Assembly (NCBI GenBank): GCA_003566875.1
Contig: PXBQ01000334.1
Location: 1 to 5,196 of the forward strand
Length of the DNA stretch: 5,196 bases
Direction: 5' to 3'
From: Spirochaetaceae bacterium
GTDB lineage: Bacteria > Spirochaetota > Spirochaetia > DSM-27196 > PXBQ01
Shown here: piece after piece, positions 1 to 5,161 of the stretch
Layout of the letters: each line of letters opens with the position of its first letter
Numbering within the stretch: the first letter of the stretch is position 1
Notes under the pieces: generated by a model
Database searches by the model: none
What the model saw: only the letters and a program-made list of their open reading frames with translations
What the model was told of the DNA's origin: nothing
Program-made: the position numbers and the translations under genes

Positions 1-732
1 CGAAGTATCACTGCGATCCTTCGGGAGTGGCCGTCCGTCGATACCGTAACGATGCTGTTATCCGGCGAAGACGTGTACGATGCGTACTTTTTCGTGAGTC
101 TCGATGTCTACTCCGCGGGGGAGATACCGGATGCGGATGAACGGAGTGAGTTGTTTGCTTATACCGGTGCGTTTGAGAGTTCGTCCATTTCCCGCAAGGA
201 TCGATTTCTGCTGGACGATATCCCATTTCGGATCGAGTACAAAGACATTGCGCGTTTTGACTTTGTCTTGAGCGGTGAGTCTGAAGGTGGGGTGCGCGAC
301 TCCGGCACGTATACATTTCACCGTCTGTTGAACAGCGAGGTGTTGTATCAGCGAACCGACTGGATCGACCGAACGCGCCGTCGGCTCGCTGAGCTACCCG
401 ATTCGTTCTGGAAGCGTGTGCGTTCGTCGTTTGAGTCGCGGATGGAGCACTATCTCGGGGATCTCAGCGCGGCGGTTGTTCGCGACGATCGCCTGTTTTT
501 TGTGATCTCGTCCGCGGGCTTCATACGAAGCGTGTGCTCGACGTTGTTTGCCGTGAACAAACGATTCGAGCCGTCGGCCCGGTCACTCGCGCGGGCCGTG
601 CTCGAGCTTCCGGTCCTTCCGGAGCCGTTCGAAGGACGGTTTGATAGTTTTCTGCGCGACGACGCTGACCTCACGTGGGAGCGCAAACGCGAGATCGCCG
701 AACTGATCGCGCGTAGCATTCTCGCGCTATAA
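1..732 (+). CDS. Conserved protein of unknown function, possible nucleotidyltransferase fold (5' partial)
   Basis: The reading frame is open from base 1 to a TAA at 730-732, so the true start lies before the window; the ATG at 52 is in frame but has no convincing Shine-Dalgarno sequence and is probably internal. About 243 residues are visible. There is no signal peptide or membrane segment, so the product should be cytosolic. The segment encoded near 90-260 alternates hydrophobic strands with acidic residues (the FVSLDVY strand, then the IPFRIEYKD strand), and the C-terminal third is helical with an LFAVNKRFEPS stretch. This resembles nucleotidyltransferase-like proteins of the DUF4037 kind, where acidic strand residues bind metal and a helical domain follows. 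I do not see an intact GS motif, so catalytic activity is unproven. It ends 81 bp before rpmB, which has its own promoter. The gene is real; its function is a guess. Confidence 0.8.
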   Translation, partial: RSITAILREWPSVDTVTMLLSGEDVYDAYFFVSLDVYSAGEIPDADERSELFAYTGAFESSSISRKDRFLLDDIPFRIEYKDIARFDFVLSGESEGGVRDSGTYTFHRLLNSEVLYQRTDWIDRTRRRLAELPDSFWKRVRSSFESRMEHYLGDLSAAVVRDDRLFFVISSAGFIRSVCSTLFAVNKRFEPSARSLARAVLELPVLPEPFEGRFDSFLRDDADLTWERKREIAELIARSILAL

Positions 733-738
733 GACGGC

Positions 739-767
739 TTTACATTGTCGCGGGGTTTTGGTATTTT
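739..767 (+). promoter_or_regulatory. Sigma70-type promoter of rpmB
   Basis: TTTACA at 739-744 (one mismatch to TTGACA), a 17-base spacer and TATTTT at 762-767 (four of six matches to TATAAT) form a well-spaced promoter in the short gap after the upstream stop codon. Transcription would start near 774, giving a leader of about 40 bases before the rpmB ATG. This suggests that rpmB is transcribed independently of the upstream gene, although read-through is possible because no terminator is visible between them. Confidence 0.6.
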
Positions 768-813
768 CACTGGGCAGCCAAATAGAAGCAGTTGTTTTAC
801 AAGAGGAAATAAA

Positions 814-1005
814 ATGGCACGGAGATGCGAGGTTTGCGGAAAGCAGACCATGTCGGGTAACAACGTCAGTCACGCAAAAAATAGAACGCGACGGGTGTTC
901 AAACCGAACCTCGTTCGTATCAGAACGATGGTCGGGGCTTCGAAAAAGACAATCAAGCTCTGCACGTCCTGTTTGAGAACCGGTAAGTACGTCAAGCTGG
1001 TGTAA
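814..1005 (+). CDS. rpmB: Large ribosomal subunit protein bL28
   Basis: The 63-residue product is a small, very basic ribosomal protein of the 50S subunit. It opens with MARRCEVCGKQ, has the central basic stretch SHAKNRTRRVFKPN (19-32) typical of L28, and ends in a short basic tail. Two CxxC pairs (C5/C8 and C50/C53) mark the zinc-binding (C+) form of L28, as opposed to the cysteine-free form that some bacteria use under zinc limitation. The start at 814 is chosen because AGAGGA at 802-807 lies six bases upstream and because the family begins exactly there; longer in-frame extensions back to 745 would run through the promoter. The gene stands alone, not beside rpmG, and is followed by a strong hairpin. 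Length and motifs match the family well. Confidence 0.97.
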   Translation: MARRCEVCGKQTMSGNNVSHAKNRTRRVFKPNLVRIRTMVGASKKTIKLCTSCLRTGKYVKLV

Positions 1006-1007
1006 GG

Positions 1008-1060
1008 CCGCGGGAGCAGTTCTCGTTTTCAGGTCAAAATGAGAACTGCTGAGGCCGCGG
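1008..1060. terminator. Long hairpin between convergent rpmB and rrf2, probable bidirectional terminator
   Basis: AGCAGTTCTCGTTTT at 1015-1029 pairs with AAAATGAGAACTGCT at 1036-1050 over 15 positions, 14 Watson-Crick pairs and one G.U, around a six-base CAGGTC loop. CCGCGG at 1008-1013 and again at 1055-1060, itself a palindrome, can extend the structure across a small asymmetric internal loop. The hairpin begins three bases after the rpmB stop codon and faces the end of the minus-strand regulator gene, so it could stop transcripts from both sides. It lacks the usual run of U after the stem: the T and A runs lie inside the stem next to the loop. Termination is therefore inferred from position and stem strength. 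Confidence 0.65.
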
Positions 1061-1095
1061 CGGCGGGCTTTGTTCGTCGAGGACAGGCGCCGCCG
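1058..1095. repeat. Second GC-rich inverted repeat in the rpmB-rrf2 gap
   Basis: CGGCGGCG at 1058-1065 is complementary to CGCCGCCG at 1088-1095, with 22 bases between. A short inner stem (GTTC with GGAC, one G.T pair) could close the middle. On the minus strand this lies 8 bases past the rrf2 stop codon, so it could be a terminator stem for that gene, but no U tract follows. Simple GC-rich sequence makes chance pairing likely. Confidence 0.35.
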
Positions 1096-1103
1096 ACGCG
1101 ATT

Positions 1104-1517
1104 TCAGATCGTGTAGATGAAACGATGTTGTGCGCGGCTTTTTTCTTCGAGTAAATCCGCAACCGTTGTATCGAGTAGCTCACGGATTTTACGCTCGAGT
1201 CCACACCAGAAAAAACCCAGTTCGCTGTCTCGCTTCTGATCCGGTACTATCTCGAGACGACCTTCTAGGATCTCGAGTACGTCGCAAACTCGTATCGAGT
1301 TCGGCTCGCGCGCGATGCTGTATCCACCTTGCGCGCCTCGGTAGCTCTCGACGAACCCGCCCTTTTTCAGAATTACGAGGATTTGTTCCAGGTAATGTTG
1401 CGGGATTTCGTGCGCGTCGGCGATCTCGCGTATCTGAACCGGCCGTTCATTGAAACGTGCACCGAGTGCAACGAGAGCCGTGAGGCCGTACACGCCTTTC
1501 GCCGAGATTGTAAACAC
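1104..1517 (-). CDS. Rrf2-family transcriptional regulator without the iron-sulfur cysteine cluster
   Basis: The 137-residue product is a winged-helix DNA-binding protein of the Rrf2/IscR/CymR/NsrR family. It starts with the typical MFTISAKGVYGLTALVALG, followed by the recognition helix region IPQHYLEQILVILKKGGFVES (38-58) and the wing RGAQGGYSIAR (60-70), which is the family signature. The dimerization helix around 104-124 (WCGLERKIRELLDTTVADLL) matches the end of IscR. The loop before it, which in IscR or NsrR carries three cysteines for a [2Fe-2S] or [4Fe-4S] cluster, contains none here. The only cysteines are C78 and C105, and C105 follows the conserved Trp and does not align with a ligand. 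The regulator may sense something other than an Fe-S cluster, as CymR does through a protein partner. The start is GTG at 1517, fixed by a GGAGGT just upstream and by the family N terminus. Autoregulation is plausible from the upstream inverted repeat; the target genes are unknown. Confidence 0.93.
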   Translation of the reverse strand: MFTISAKGVYGLTALVALGARFNERPVQIREIADAHEIPQHYLEQILVILKKGGFVESYRGAQGGYSIAREPNSIRVCDVLEILEGRLEIVPDQKRDSELGFFWCGLERKIRELLDTTVADLLEEKSRAQHRFIYTI

Positions 1518-1521
1518 GAGA

Positions 1522-1527
1522 ACCTCC
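1522..1527 (-). promoter_or_regulatory. Shine-Dalgarno site that fixes the GTG start of the Rrf2 gene
   Basis: On the minus strand GGAGGT sits four bases before the GTG codon at 1517-1515. Its strength and position support GTG as the start in the absence of any suitable ATG, and the resulting N terminus agrees with the Rrf2 family. Confidence 0.75.
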
Positions 1528-1551
1528 GGACGGACATTATGACACCGACAA

Positions 1552-1580
1552 AGAGTAATAATCTAAAGTCAGATTGTCAA
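1552..1580 (-). promoter_or_regulatory. Candidate promoter and operator of the Rrf2 gene
   Basis: Reading the minus strand, a perfect TTGACA (-35) occupies 1580-1575. At 17 bases there is only a poor -10 (TACTCT, 1557-1552); TATTAC is a better hexamer but only 14 bases away. An imperfect inverted repeat, ATAATCT-AAAGTC-AGATTGT at 1558-1577 (six of seven positions pair), overlaps the -35 box and fills the spacer. This is the arrangement expected for a repressor site, and Rrf2 proteins often regulate their own genes, so autoregulation is a reasonable inference. The weak -10 leaves the exact promoter uncertain. Confidence 0.45.
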
Positions 1581-1587
1581 GTATGTC

Positions 1588-1621
1588 GCGCATCGGGCTG
1601 CGCATCGGGCTGCGCATCGGG
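1588..1621. repeat. 12-bp tandem repeat, 2.8 copies
   Basis: GCGCATCGGGCT is repeated head to tail at 1588-1599 and 1600-1611, followed by ten of the twelve bases at 1612-1621, with no mismatch in the repeated part. It lies between the end of the 85-residue gene and the promoter region of the Rrf2 gene, outside coding sequence. Perfect identity of the copies indicates recent expansion, so copy number may vary between strains. Confidence 0.85.
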
Positions 1622-1653
1622 GAATCGCCGCGGGAGTGGCGGAACCGATCGGC

Positions 1654-1911
1654 TTACACCGGTGCGTACAGGATGATGTTCACGTTCGAGACTTGGCCCG
1701 CGTATTGGCTCGTGTACCGTTTGACGGCATCCGGGAAGCCGTCGGCTTTATCGTCGGCGATCTCGAGTTCGATACAGAACTGCGGTGCGGTACCCGTTTT
1801 TTTCTTGAGCAGCGTGGCCGAGGTGACCCCGTCGATACCGTTGAGCACGCCGATCTCGCCTTTGATCTCGTAATCCATCGCGTATGCGTCGAACTGAACG
1901 AGTGCTTTCAT
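1654..1911 (-). CDS. Small protein of unknown function, probable ferredoxin-like alpha/beta fold (85 aa)
   Basis: I do not recognise the family. The product is soluble, mildly mixed in charge, and has no signal peptide or membrane segment. The pattern reads beta (2-8, KALVQFD), helix (14-25), beta (29-36, VTSATLLK), beta (44-51, QFCIELEI), helix (57-72) and beta (74-82, VSNVNIILY). This is the beta-alpha-beta-beta-alpha-beta order of small ferredoxin-like or dimeric alpha/beta-barrel domains, such as EthD or Dabb proteins. The ATG at 1911 is supported by AAGGAG at 1923-1918 with six bases of spacing. A well-formed promoter with a 19-bp dyad across it lies upstream, so expression is probably controlled by a repressor. 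The 136-bp gap to the Rrf2 gene on the same strand and that gene's own -35 box argue against a tight operon. It is a real gene by ribosome site, promoter and balanced fold pattern; the function is unknown. Confidence 0.82.
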   Translation of the reverse strand: MKALVQFDAYAMDYEIKGEIGVLNGIDGVTSATLLKKKTGTAPQFCIELEIADDKADGFPDAVKRYTSQYAGQVSNVNIILYAPV

Positions 1912-1946
1912 GAATCGCTCCTTCCATATCGAATCGTATTACGTTC

Positions 1947-1975
1947 ACTATACGAGAATCGTATAGGACATGCAA
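1947..1975 (-). promoter_or_regulatory. Promoter of the 85-aa protein gene
   Basis: On the minus strand TTGCAT (1975-1970) and TATAGT (1952-1947, five of six matches to TATAAT) are separated by exactly 17 bases. The predicted start of transcription is near 1940, leaving a leader of about 30 bases to the ATG with its AAGGAG. The spacer is almost wholly occupied by a perfect dyad, which suggests that the promoter is controlled. Confidence 0.65.
1948..1966. promoter_or_regulatory. 19-bp perfect dyad, probable repressor operator
   Basis: CTATACGA at 1948-1955 and TCGTATAG at 1959-1966 are exact reverse complements around GAA. The dyad covers the spacer and most of the -10 box of the minus-strand promoter, where a bound dimer would block RNA polymerase. 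A related half-site, GAATCGTAT at 1931-1939, repeats 1956-1964 exactly and lies 25 bp away, near the predicted transcript start, so two dimers or a larger complex could bind. The binding protein is not identifiable from sequence; the nearby Rrf2 protein is one candidate and an unlinked TetR- or GntR-type repressor another. Confidence 0.65.
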
Positions 1976-1998
1976 CCGAACTCGAATCTGGTGTAATA

Positions 1999-2011
1999 TT
2001 CACGATGTGAA
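1999..2011. promoter_or_regulatory. Second dyad in the divergent region, upstream of the kinase gene
   Basis: TTCAC at 1999-2003 and GTGAA at 2007-2011 are inverted around GAT. On the plus strand a weak -10-like TAATAT (1994-1999) directly abuts it, so the dyad would span the transcription start of a kinase promoter. No good -35 hexamer is visible (TGCAAC at 17 bases), so the promoter is uncertain. Five-base arms can arise by chance. Confidence 0.35.
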
Positions 2012-2047
2012 GTACGGATTTCTATCAGGAATGACGATAACCATACT

Positions 2048-3505
2048 ATGCCGTCCGTGAAGAACATACTCGTAGTCGACAACAACCCGATTGTGCTCGA
2101 GTTCATGACCACGATACTTGAAGAAAACGGATACTCGGTGCGTACCGCGGACAGCGGCCTGGCGGCGCTCTCGATTATCGGCGAATTTACCCCGGACCTC
2201 GCGTTCGTCGACCTGATCATGCCGGAAATCGACGGACGCCGTTTATGTTCGTTGTTTCGGCGTGATCTGCGAACTCGCAAGTGCATCATCGTGGTTCTCT
2301 CGGCTATCGGCGCGGAGGATCCGGACAGGGAGTTTGCCGCGTACGCCGATGCGTACCTCGCGAAGGTACCTTTTCGGATTCTACGCGAAAACGTGCTCGC
2401 GGTGATTCGCGATCTAGGCGGCGGCAACACGGCGCCGTACGACCAGACGATAGTCGGGTCCGACATGATCCACCACCGCGAGATCACAAAAGAGTTGCTG
2501 TTCGCCAAAAAACACATGGACGTGGTGCTCGGCATGGCGCACGATGGCGTGCTCGAGCTCTCGGGTGATCGCCTGGTGACGTACGCGAGTCCGTCGGCGT
2601 GTGAGATCCTCGGGATGCATATCGACGAGCTGCTCGGCCGTCCGATGCCCGAGGTATTTCCGACGAACGTACGCGAACAGCTGAGCCGTGGTCTCGAAGA
2701 GATAACCGGAGGAGTCAAGACATCCGGGCGCTGCGACGAACTCCCGCTCGATTCGCGAATCGTCACGGTGTCGTTCAGATCCGTCACTTTCGACGACTAC
2801 ACATCGATTCTGATGATCCTGCGCGACGTGACTGAACTCGTCCGGGATCGCCGACGTGTCGAGTCGCTGCTGAACGACAAGACGCGGCTGCTGCGCGAGA
2901 TTCACCATCGCGTGAAGAATAATCTCAACGCGGTCTCCGGGCTGTTGTATCTACACGCCGGACGCGTCGAGTCTCCCGAAGCCTCGCGCGCGTTGAACGA
3001 CGCTCACGGACGCGTCACGACGATGTTACGCATTTATGAGAGATTGTTCGACTCAGGACGATCGGAGCACATCGAACTATCCGCTTTGCTGCGCGACATT
3101 CTCAACGGCGTTTCCGGCACATTCGGCGAGAAGAACGTTCGCGCGGTTCACACCCCGTCCGCTCACAATACGTTCGTCTTGACCGACGTCTCCGTACCGA
3201 TCGGACTGATCGTGAACGAGCTGGTGACGAACGCATATAAGTATGCGTTTCCCGACCGGCGCGAAGGTACCGTCTCGGTCGATATCACCCGGAGGCCCGA
3301 CGGGGTTGTGTGTGTCACCGTCTCCGACAACGGAATAGGGATTCCGGCGGGCGTCGAAGCGCACACGGGCGAAGGATTTGGTCTGCAACTCGTGCTCGCC
3401 GAGGCCGAACAGATCGGCGCGGCCGTCTCTCTCGTTCGCGACAACGGAACGCGGTTCGTGATAACCATCCCCGCCGAAGCGTTCGTCAAGCCGGAAACCG
3501 ACTGA
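2048..3505 (+). CDS. Cytoplasmic receiver-PAS-HisKA_2 sensor histidine kinase
   Basis: The 485-residue protein combines phosphotransfer and sensing domains and has no membrane segment. Residues 5-122 are a CheY-like receiver with D11 and N12 in the acidic pocket, phosphoacceptor D55 (FVDLIMPEIDG), S85 and K106. Residues about 155-265 form a PAS sensor domain (VTYASPSACEILGMHIDELLGR) ending in the usual ILRDVTEL linker. A coiled linker (266-282) leads to the H-box EIHHRVKNNLNAVSGLL at 284-300. H287, before Arg, aligns with the phosphorylated His of HisKA_2/HWE kinases. The ATPase domain has the N-box NELVTNAYKYAFP (390-402), DNGIGIP (427-433) and GEGFGL (441-446). An N-terminal receiver suggests that the kinase is itself controlled by phosphorylation from another kinase. 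No cognate regulator gene lies in the window. The ATG at 2048 is the only sensible start, although the only AGGA (2027-2030) is 17 bases away. The 3' end overlaps recQ by 20 bp. Confidence 0.95.
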   Translation: MPSVKNILVVDNNPIVLEFMTTILEENGYSVRTADSGLAALSIIGEFTPDLAFVDLIMPEIDGRRLCSLFRRDLRTRKCIIVVLSAIGAEDPDREFAAYADAYLAKVPFRILRENVLAVIRDLGGGNTAPYDQTIVGSDMIHHREITKELLFAKKHMDVVLGMAHDGVLELSGDRLVTYASPSACEILGMHIDELLGRPMPEVFPTNVREQLSRGLEEITGGVKTSGRCDELPLDSRIVTVSFRSVTFDDYTSILMILRDVTELVRDRRRVESLLNDKTRLLREIHHRVKNNLNAVSGLLYLHAGRVESPEASRALNDAHGRVTTMLRIYERLFDSGRSEHIELSALLRDILNGVSGTFGEKNVRAVHTPSAHNTFVLTDVSVPIGLIVNELVTNAYKYAFPDRREGTVSVDITRRPDGVVCVTVSDNGIGIPAGVEAHTGEGFGLQLVLAEAEQIGAAVSLVRDNGTRFVITIPAEAFVKPETD

Positions 3506-5006
3506 ACTCAGTAACGGTGCCGCGTGCCCGACCGATTCCGGATCGAGCCGGGACAAGGCGCCGACGCCACGGACCCCGTGATATCCGCTTGATCGATCCG
3601 CTCTCGACGAGCCCCTCGACAGCCACCTCTTTGTCTTCGACTGTCCAGTCAACGGTCGGCGGACACGTCCCGGTCGGCAATCTGCTGCTCGAGCACCACG
3701 CCGCGGCGAGTTCCGCGGACGTGTATCGTCGCGGTCGACGCGCGACTATTGCCGTGAACTCGCGCGCCGCGTCGGGTACCACAACCGTGTCACCGCGACA
3801 CGCGTCACATCCAAAACACGCTGTGCACTCGATCCCGAGCGCACCGACGAGGTACTCGCGCCGGCATCCTCCGGTCAGCGCGTAGCCGAGCATCGCCTCA
3901 AAGCGCGCACTCGACCTCTCGTCGCGCACCAGTCGTCGACGCGCAAAATCCTCCGGCCCGTACACCAAGACGGCGCGCGCGGGCTGTGTGTCGCGACCCG
4001 CGCGTCCGGATTCTTGCAGGTAGCTTTCGACCGACGGCGGAACGTCGCGATGGAGAACCGAACGTATGTTCGATTTGTCGACGCCGAGTCCGTACGCGGT
4101 CGTTCCGACGAGAATTCCGTCGGTGCTCTCGAAGAACCATTTTTCGACCAGGGCTTTTTCTTCGCGCGAGAGCCCGGCGTGATAGAACTTCACTTCGCGC
4201 GTCGCGAGCCGGTCGCGCAGCGCCCGCGCGGTCATCTCGGCCGCGAGTCGTGACGAGCAAAAAACGACCGCCGGTCTGCGGTACTCAACCCCCCGGAGCA
4301 GCTCCGCGAGCGTCCTGTCCTTGGCCACGCTCGGTACCGCCGCGTACGCGATGTTCGGTCGGTCGGGGTTTCCCTGGACGACATGAACCGGCTCATCGCC
4401 GAACACGATCTCGCGTACGGCGGCGAGAAGCGCCGGAGACGCCGTTGCGGTAAACGCGGTAACGACTCTTGGATGTACTGCGTCGATAAACTCGCGGATT
4501 TTGAGGTAAGCCGGACGGAAAGTCAGACCCCACTCGGCTACACAGTGCGCCTCGTCGAGTACGACGTGCAGTATACCGATCTCGTGGAGCGCCGAACTCA
4601 CCGCGTCTCCCGCGAGCACCTCGGGGTTCGCGAGAACGGTATTTGTCTCGTGTCTCTCGAGACGACCAAACGCCGCGCGTCTTTCGTCTGCGCTCTGACC
4701 CCCACGCAGAACGACCGGTGCAGGCCCCGAGCTCGAAATGCGCCGTTCCTGGTCCGAAATGAGCGCGAGCAGAGGATACACTATGACCGTGATGCCCGTG
4801 ACCATCCGCGCGGGCAGTTGAAAACACAGGGACTTGCCCGCACCGGTCGGTAAAATGACGATCTGCCGTGCCGGTGCGGTGTCATCGCCCGACGCGGCGT
4901 CGAGCACGTTTGAGATCACGAGTCTCTGATACGGGAACAGATATCGCACCCCAAACTCCGTACGCGCGGCGTCACCTATCGGATCGGGAAGTTCCAGCTC
5001 GGGCAT
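3486..5006 (-). CDS. recQ: RecQ-family ATP-dependent DNA helicase
   Basis: The 506-residue product is a superfamily 2 3'-5' DNA helicase used in recombinational repair and restart of stalled forks. Visible motifs are motif 0 glutamine Q27, Walker A PTGAGKS (53-59), DEAH (151-154), the RecQ aromatic loop CVAEWGLTFRP (155-165), motif III TAFTATA (183-189), motif IV AVVFCSSR (246-253), motif V GTTAYGLGVDKSNIRSV (301-317) and motif VI QESGRAGRD (331-339). The zinc site is C381, C397, C400 and C403, with an extra C394, spaced nearly as in E. coli RecQ. A winged-helix-like segment follows (about 410-490). The protein is shorter than E. coli RecQ (about 610 residues) and lacks a C-terminal HRDC domain. 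The start is the only ATG after the in-frame stop at 5042-5040. No Shine-Dalgarno sequence precedes it. The symbol is by family; a paralogue cannot be excluded. Confidence 0.95.
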   Translation of the reverse strand: MPELELPDPIGDAARTEFGVRYLFPYQRLVISNVLDAASGDDTAPARQIVILPTGAGKSLCFQLPARMVTGITVIVYPLLALISDQERRISSSGPAPVVLRGGQSADERRAAFGRLERHETNTVLANPEVLAGDAVSSALHEIGILHVVLDEAHCVAEWGLTFRPAYLKIREFIDAVHPRVVTAFTATASPALLAAVREIVFGDEPVHVVQGNPDRPNIAYAAVPSVAKDRTLAELLRGVEYRRPAVVFCSSRLAAEMTARALRDRLATREVKFYHAGLSREEKALVEKWFFESTDGILVGTTAYGLGVDKSNIRSVLHRDVPPSVESYLQESGRAGRDTQPARAVLVYGPEDFARRRLVRDERSSARFEAMLGYALTGGCRREYLVGALGIECTACFGCDACRGDTVVVPDAAREFTAIVARRPRRYTSAELAAAWCSSSRLPTGTCPPTVDWTVEDKEVAVEGLVESGSIKRISRGPWRRRLVPARSGIGRARGTVTEFSRFPA

Positions 5007-5011
5007 ACAAA

Positions 5012-5017
5012 GATATA
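5012..5017 (-). promoter_or_regulatory. Possible recQ -10 box very close to the start codon
   Basis: On the minus strand TATATC ends five bases before the recQ ATG. If used as a -10 box, transcription would begin at or next to the A of the ATG, giving a leaderless message, which would fit the lack of a Shine-Dalgarno sequence. No matching -35 is present at 16-18 bases, so support is weak. Confidence 0.25.
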
Positions 5018-5024
5018 CGTGCCG

Positions 5025-5033
5025 TTTTTTTTT
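5025..5033. repeat. Nine-base T homopolymer (A9 on the recQ strand)
   Basis: The run of nine T lies 18 bp upstream of the recQ start in noncoding sequence, the only such homopolymer in the window. On the recQ strand this is an A tract in the position of a promoter spacer or upstream element. Runs of this length are prone to slippage, so promoter spacing could vary between cells. Confidence 0.8.
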
Positions 5034-5083
5034 GACGCTTCACCAAGGAACTCGTACCGCTATTCGTGCCGGCCGTACTCCGG

Positions 5084-5089
5084 TATAGT
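5084..5089 (+). promoter_or_regulatory. Candidate -10 box for the gene at the right edge
   Basis: TATAGT matches five of six bases of TATAAT and lies 72 bp before the ATG at 5162. No convincing -35 is seen at 16-18 bases upstream. It lies in the 155-bp gap shared with the divergent recQ gene. Confidence 0.25.
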
Positions 5090-5161
5090 GGCAACGGCGC
5101 AATATATCGATACGACGGAACCTGTTTCCGAATTTCCGCAGCCACGAGGGGAGACCCGCTT

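Noticed and set aside
1246..1276. Repeated TCTCGAG words within the Rrf2 gene and elsewhere
   Set aside because: They are scattered through coding sequence and explained by frequent Glu/Leu/Arg codons; there is no regular spacing.
1622..1653. Possible terminator stem after the 85-residue gene (CGCC with GGCG)
   Set aside because: The stem is only four pairs, with no U tract; it is not distinguishable from GC-rich background.
2031..2060. Nine-codon frame (ATG at 2031, TGA at 2058) overlapping the kinase start, as a possible leader peptide
   Set aside because: AGGA directly abuts its ATG, which is too close for initiation, and there is no attenuator-like hairpin.
1948..2787. Minus-strand open frame of 279 codons antisense to the kinase
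   Set aside because: The composition is serine- and arginine-rich with no family motif, and it lies opposite conserved receiver and PAS sequence and across the dyad promoter region.
3310..3885. Long plus-strand open frame of 191 codons across the kinase-recQ junction
   Set aside because: It is arginine- and serine-rich, as expected for an antisense frame of GC-rich genes, has no ribosome site, and overlaps two well-identified genes.
5032..5037. TTGACG as a -35 box for the gene at the right edge
   Set aside because: No -10 hexamer occurs at 16-18 bases; the nearest TATAGT is 46 bases away.
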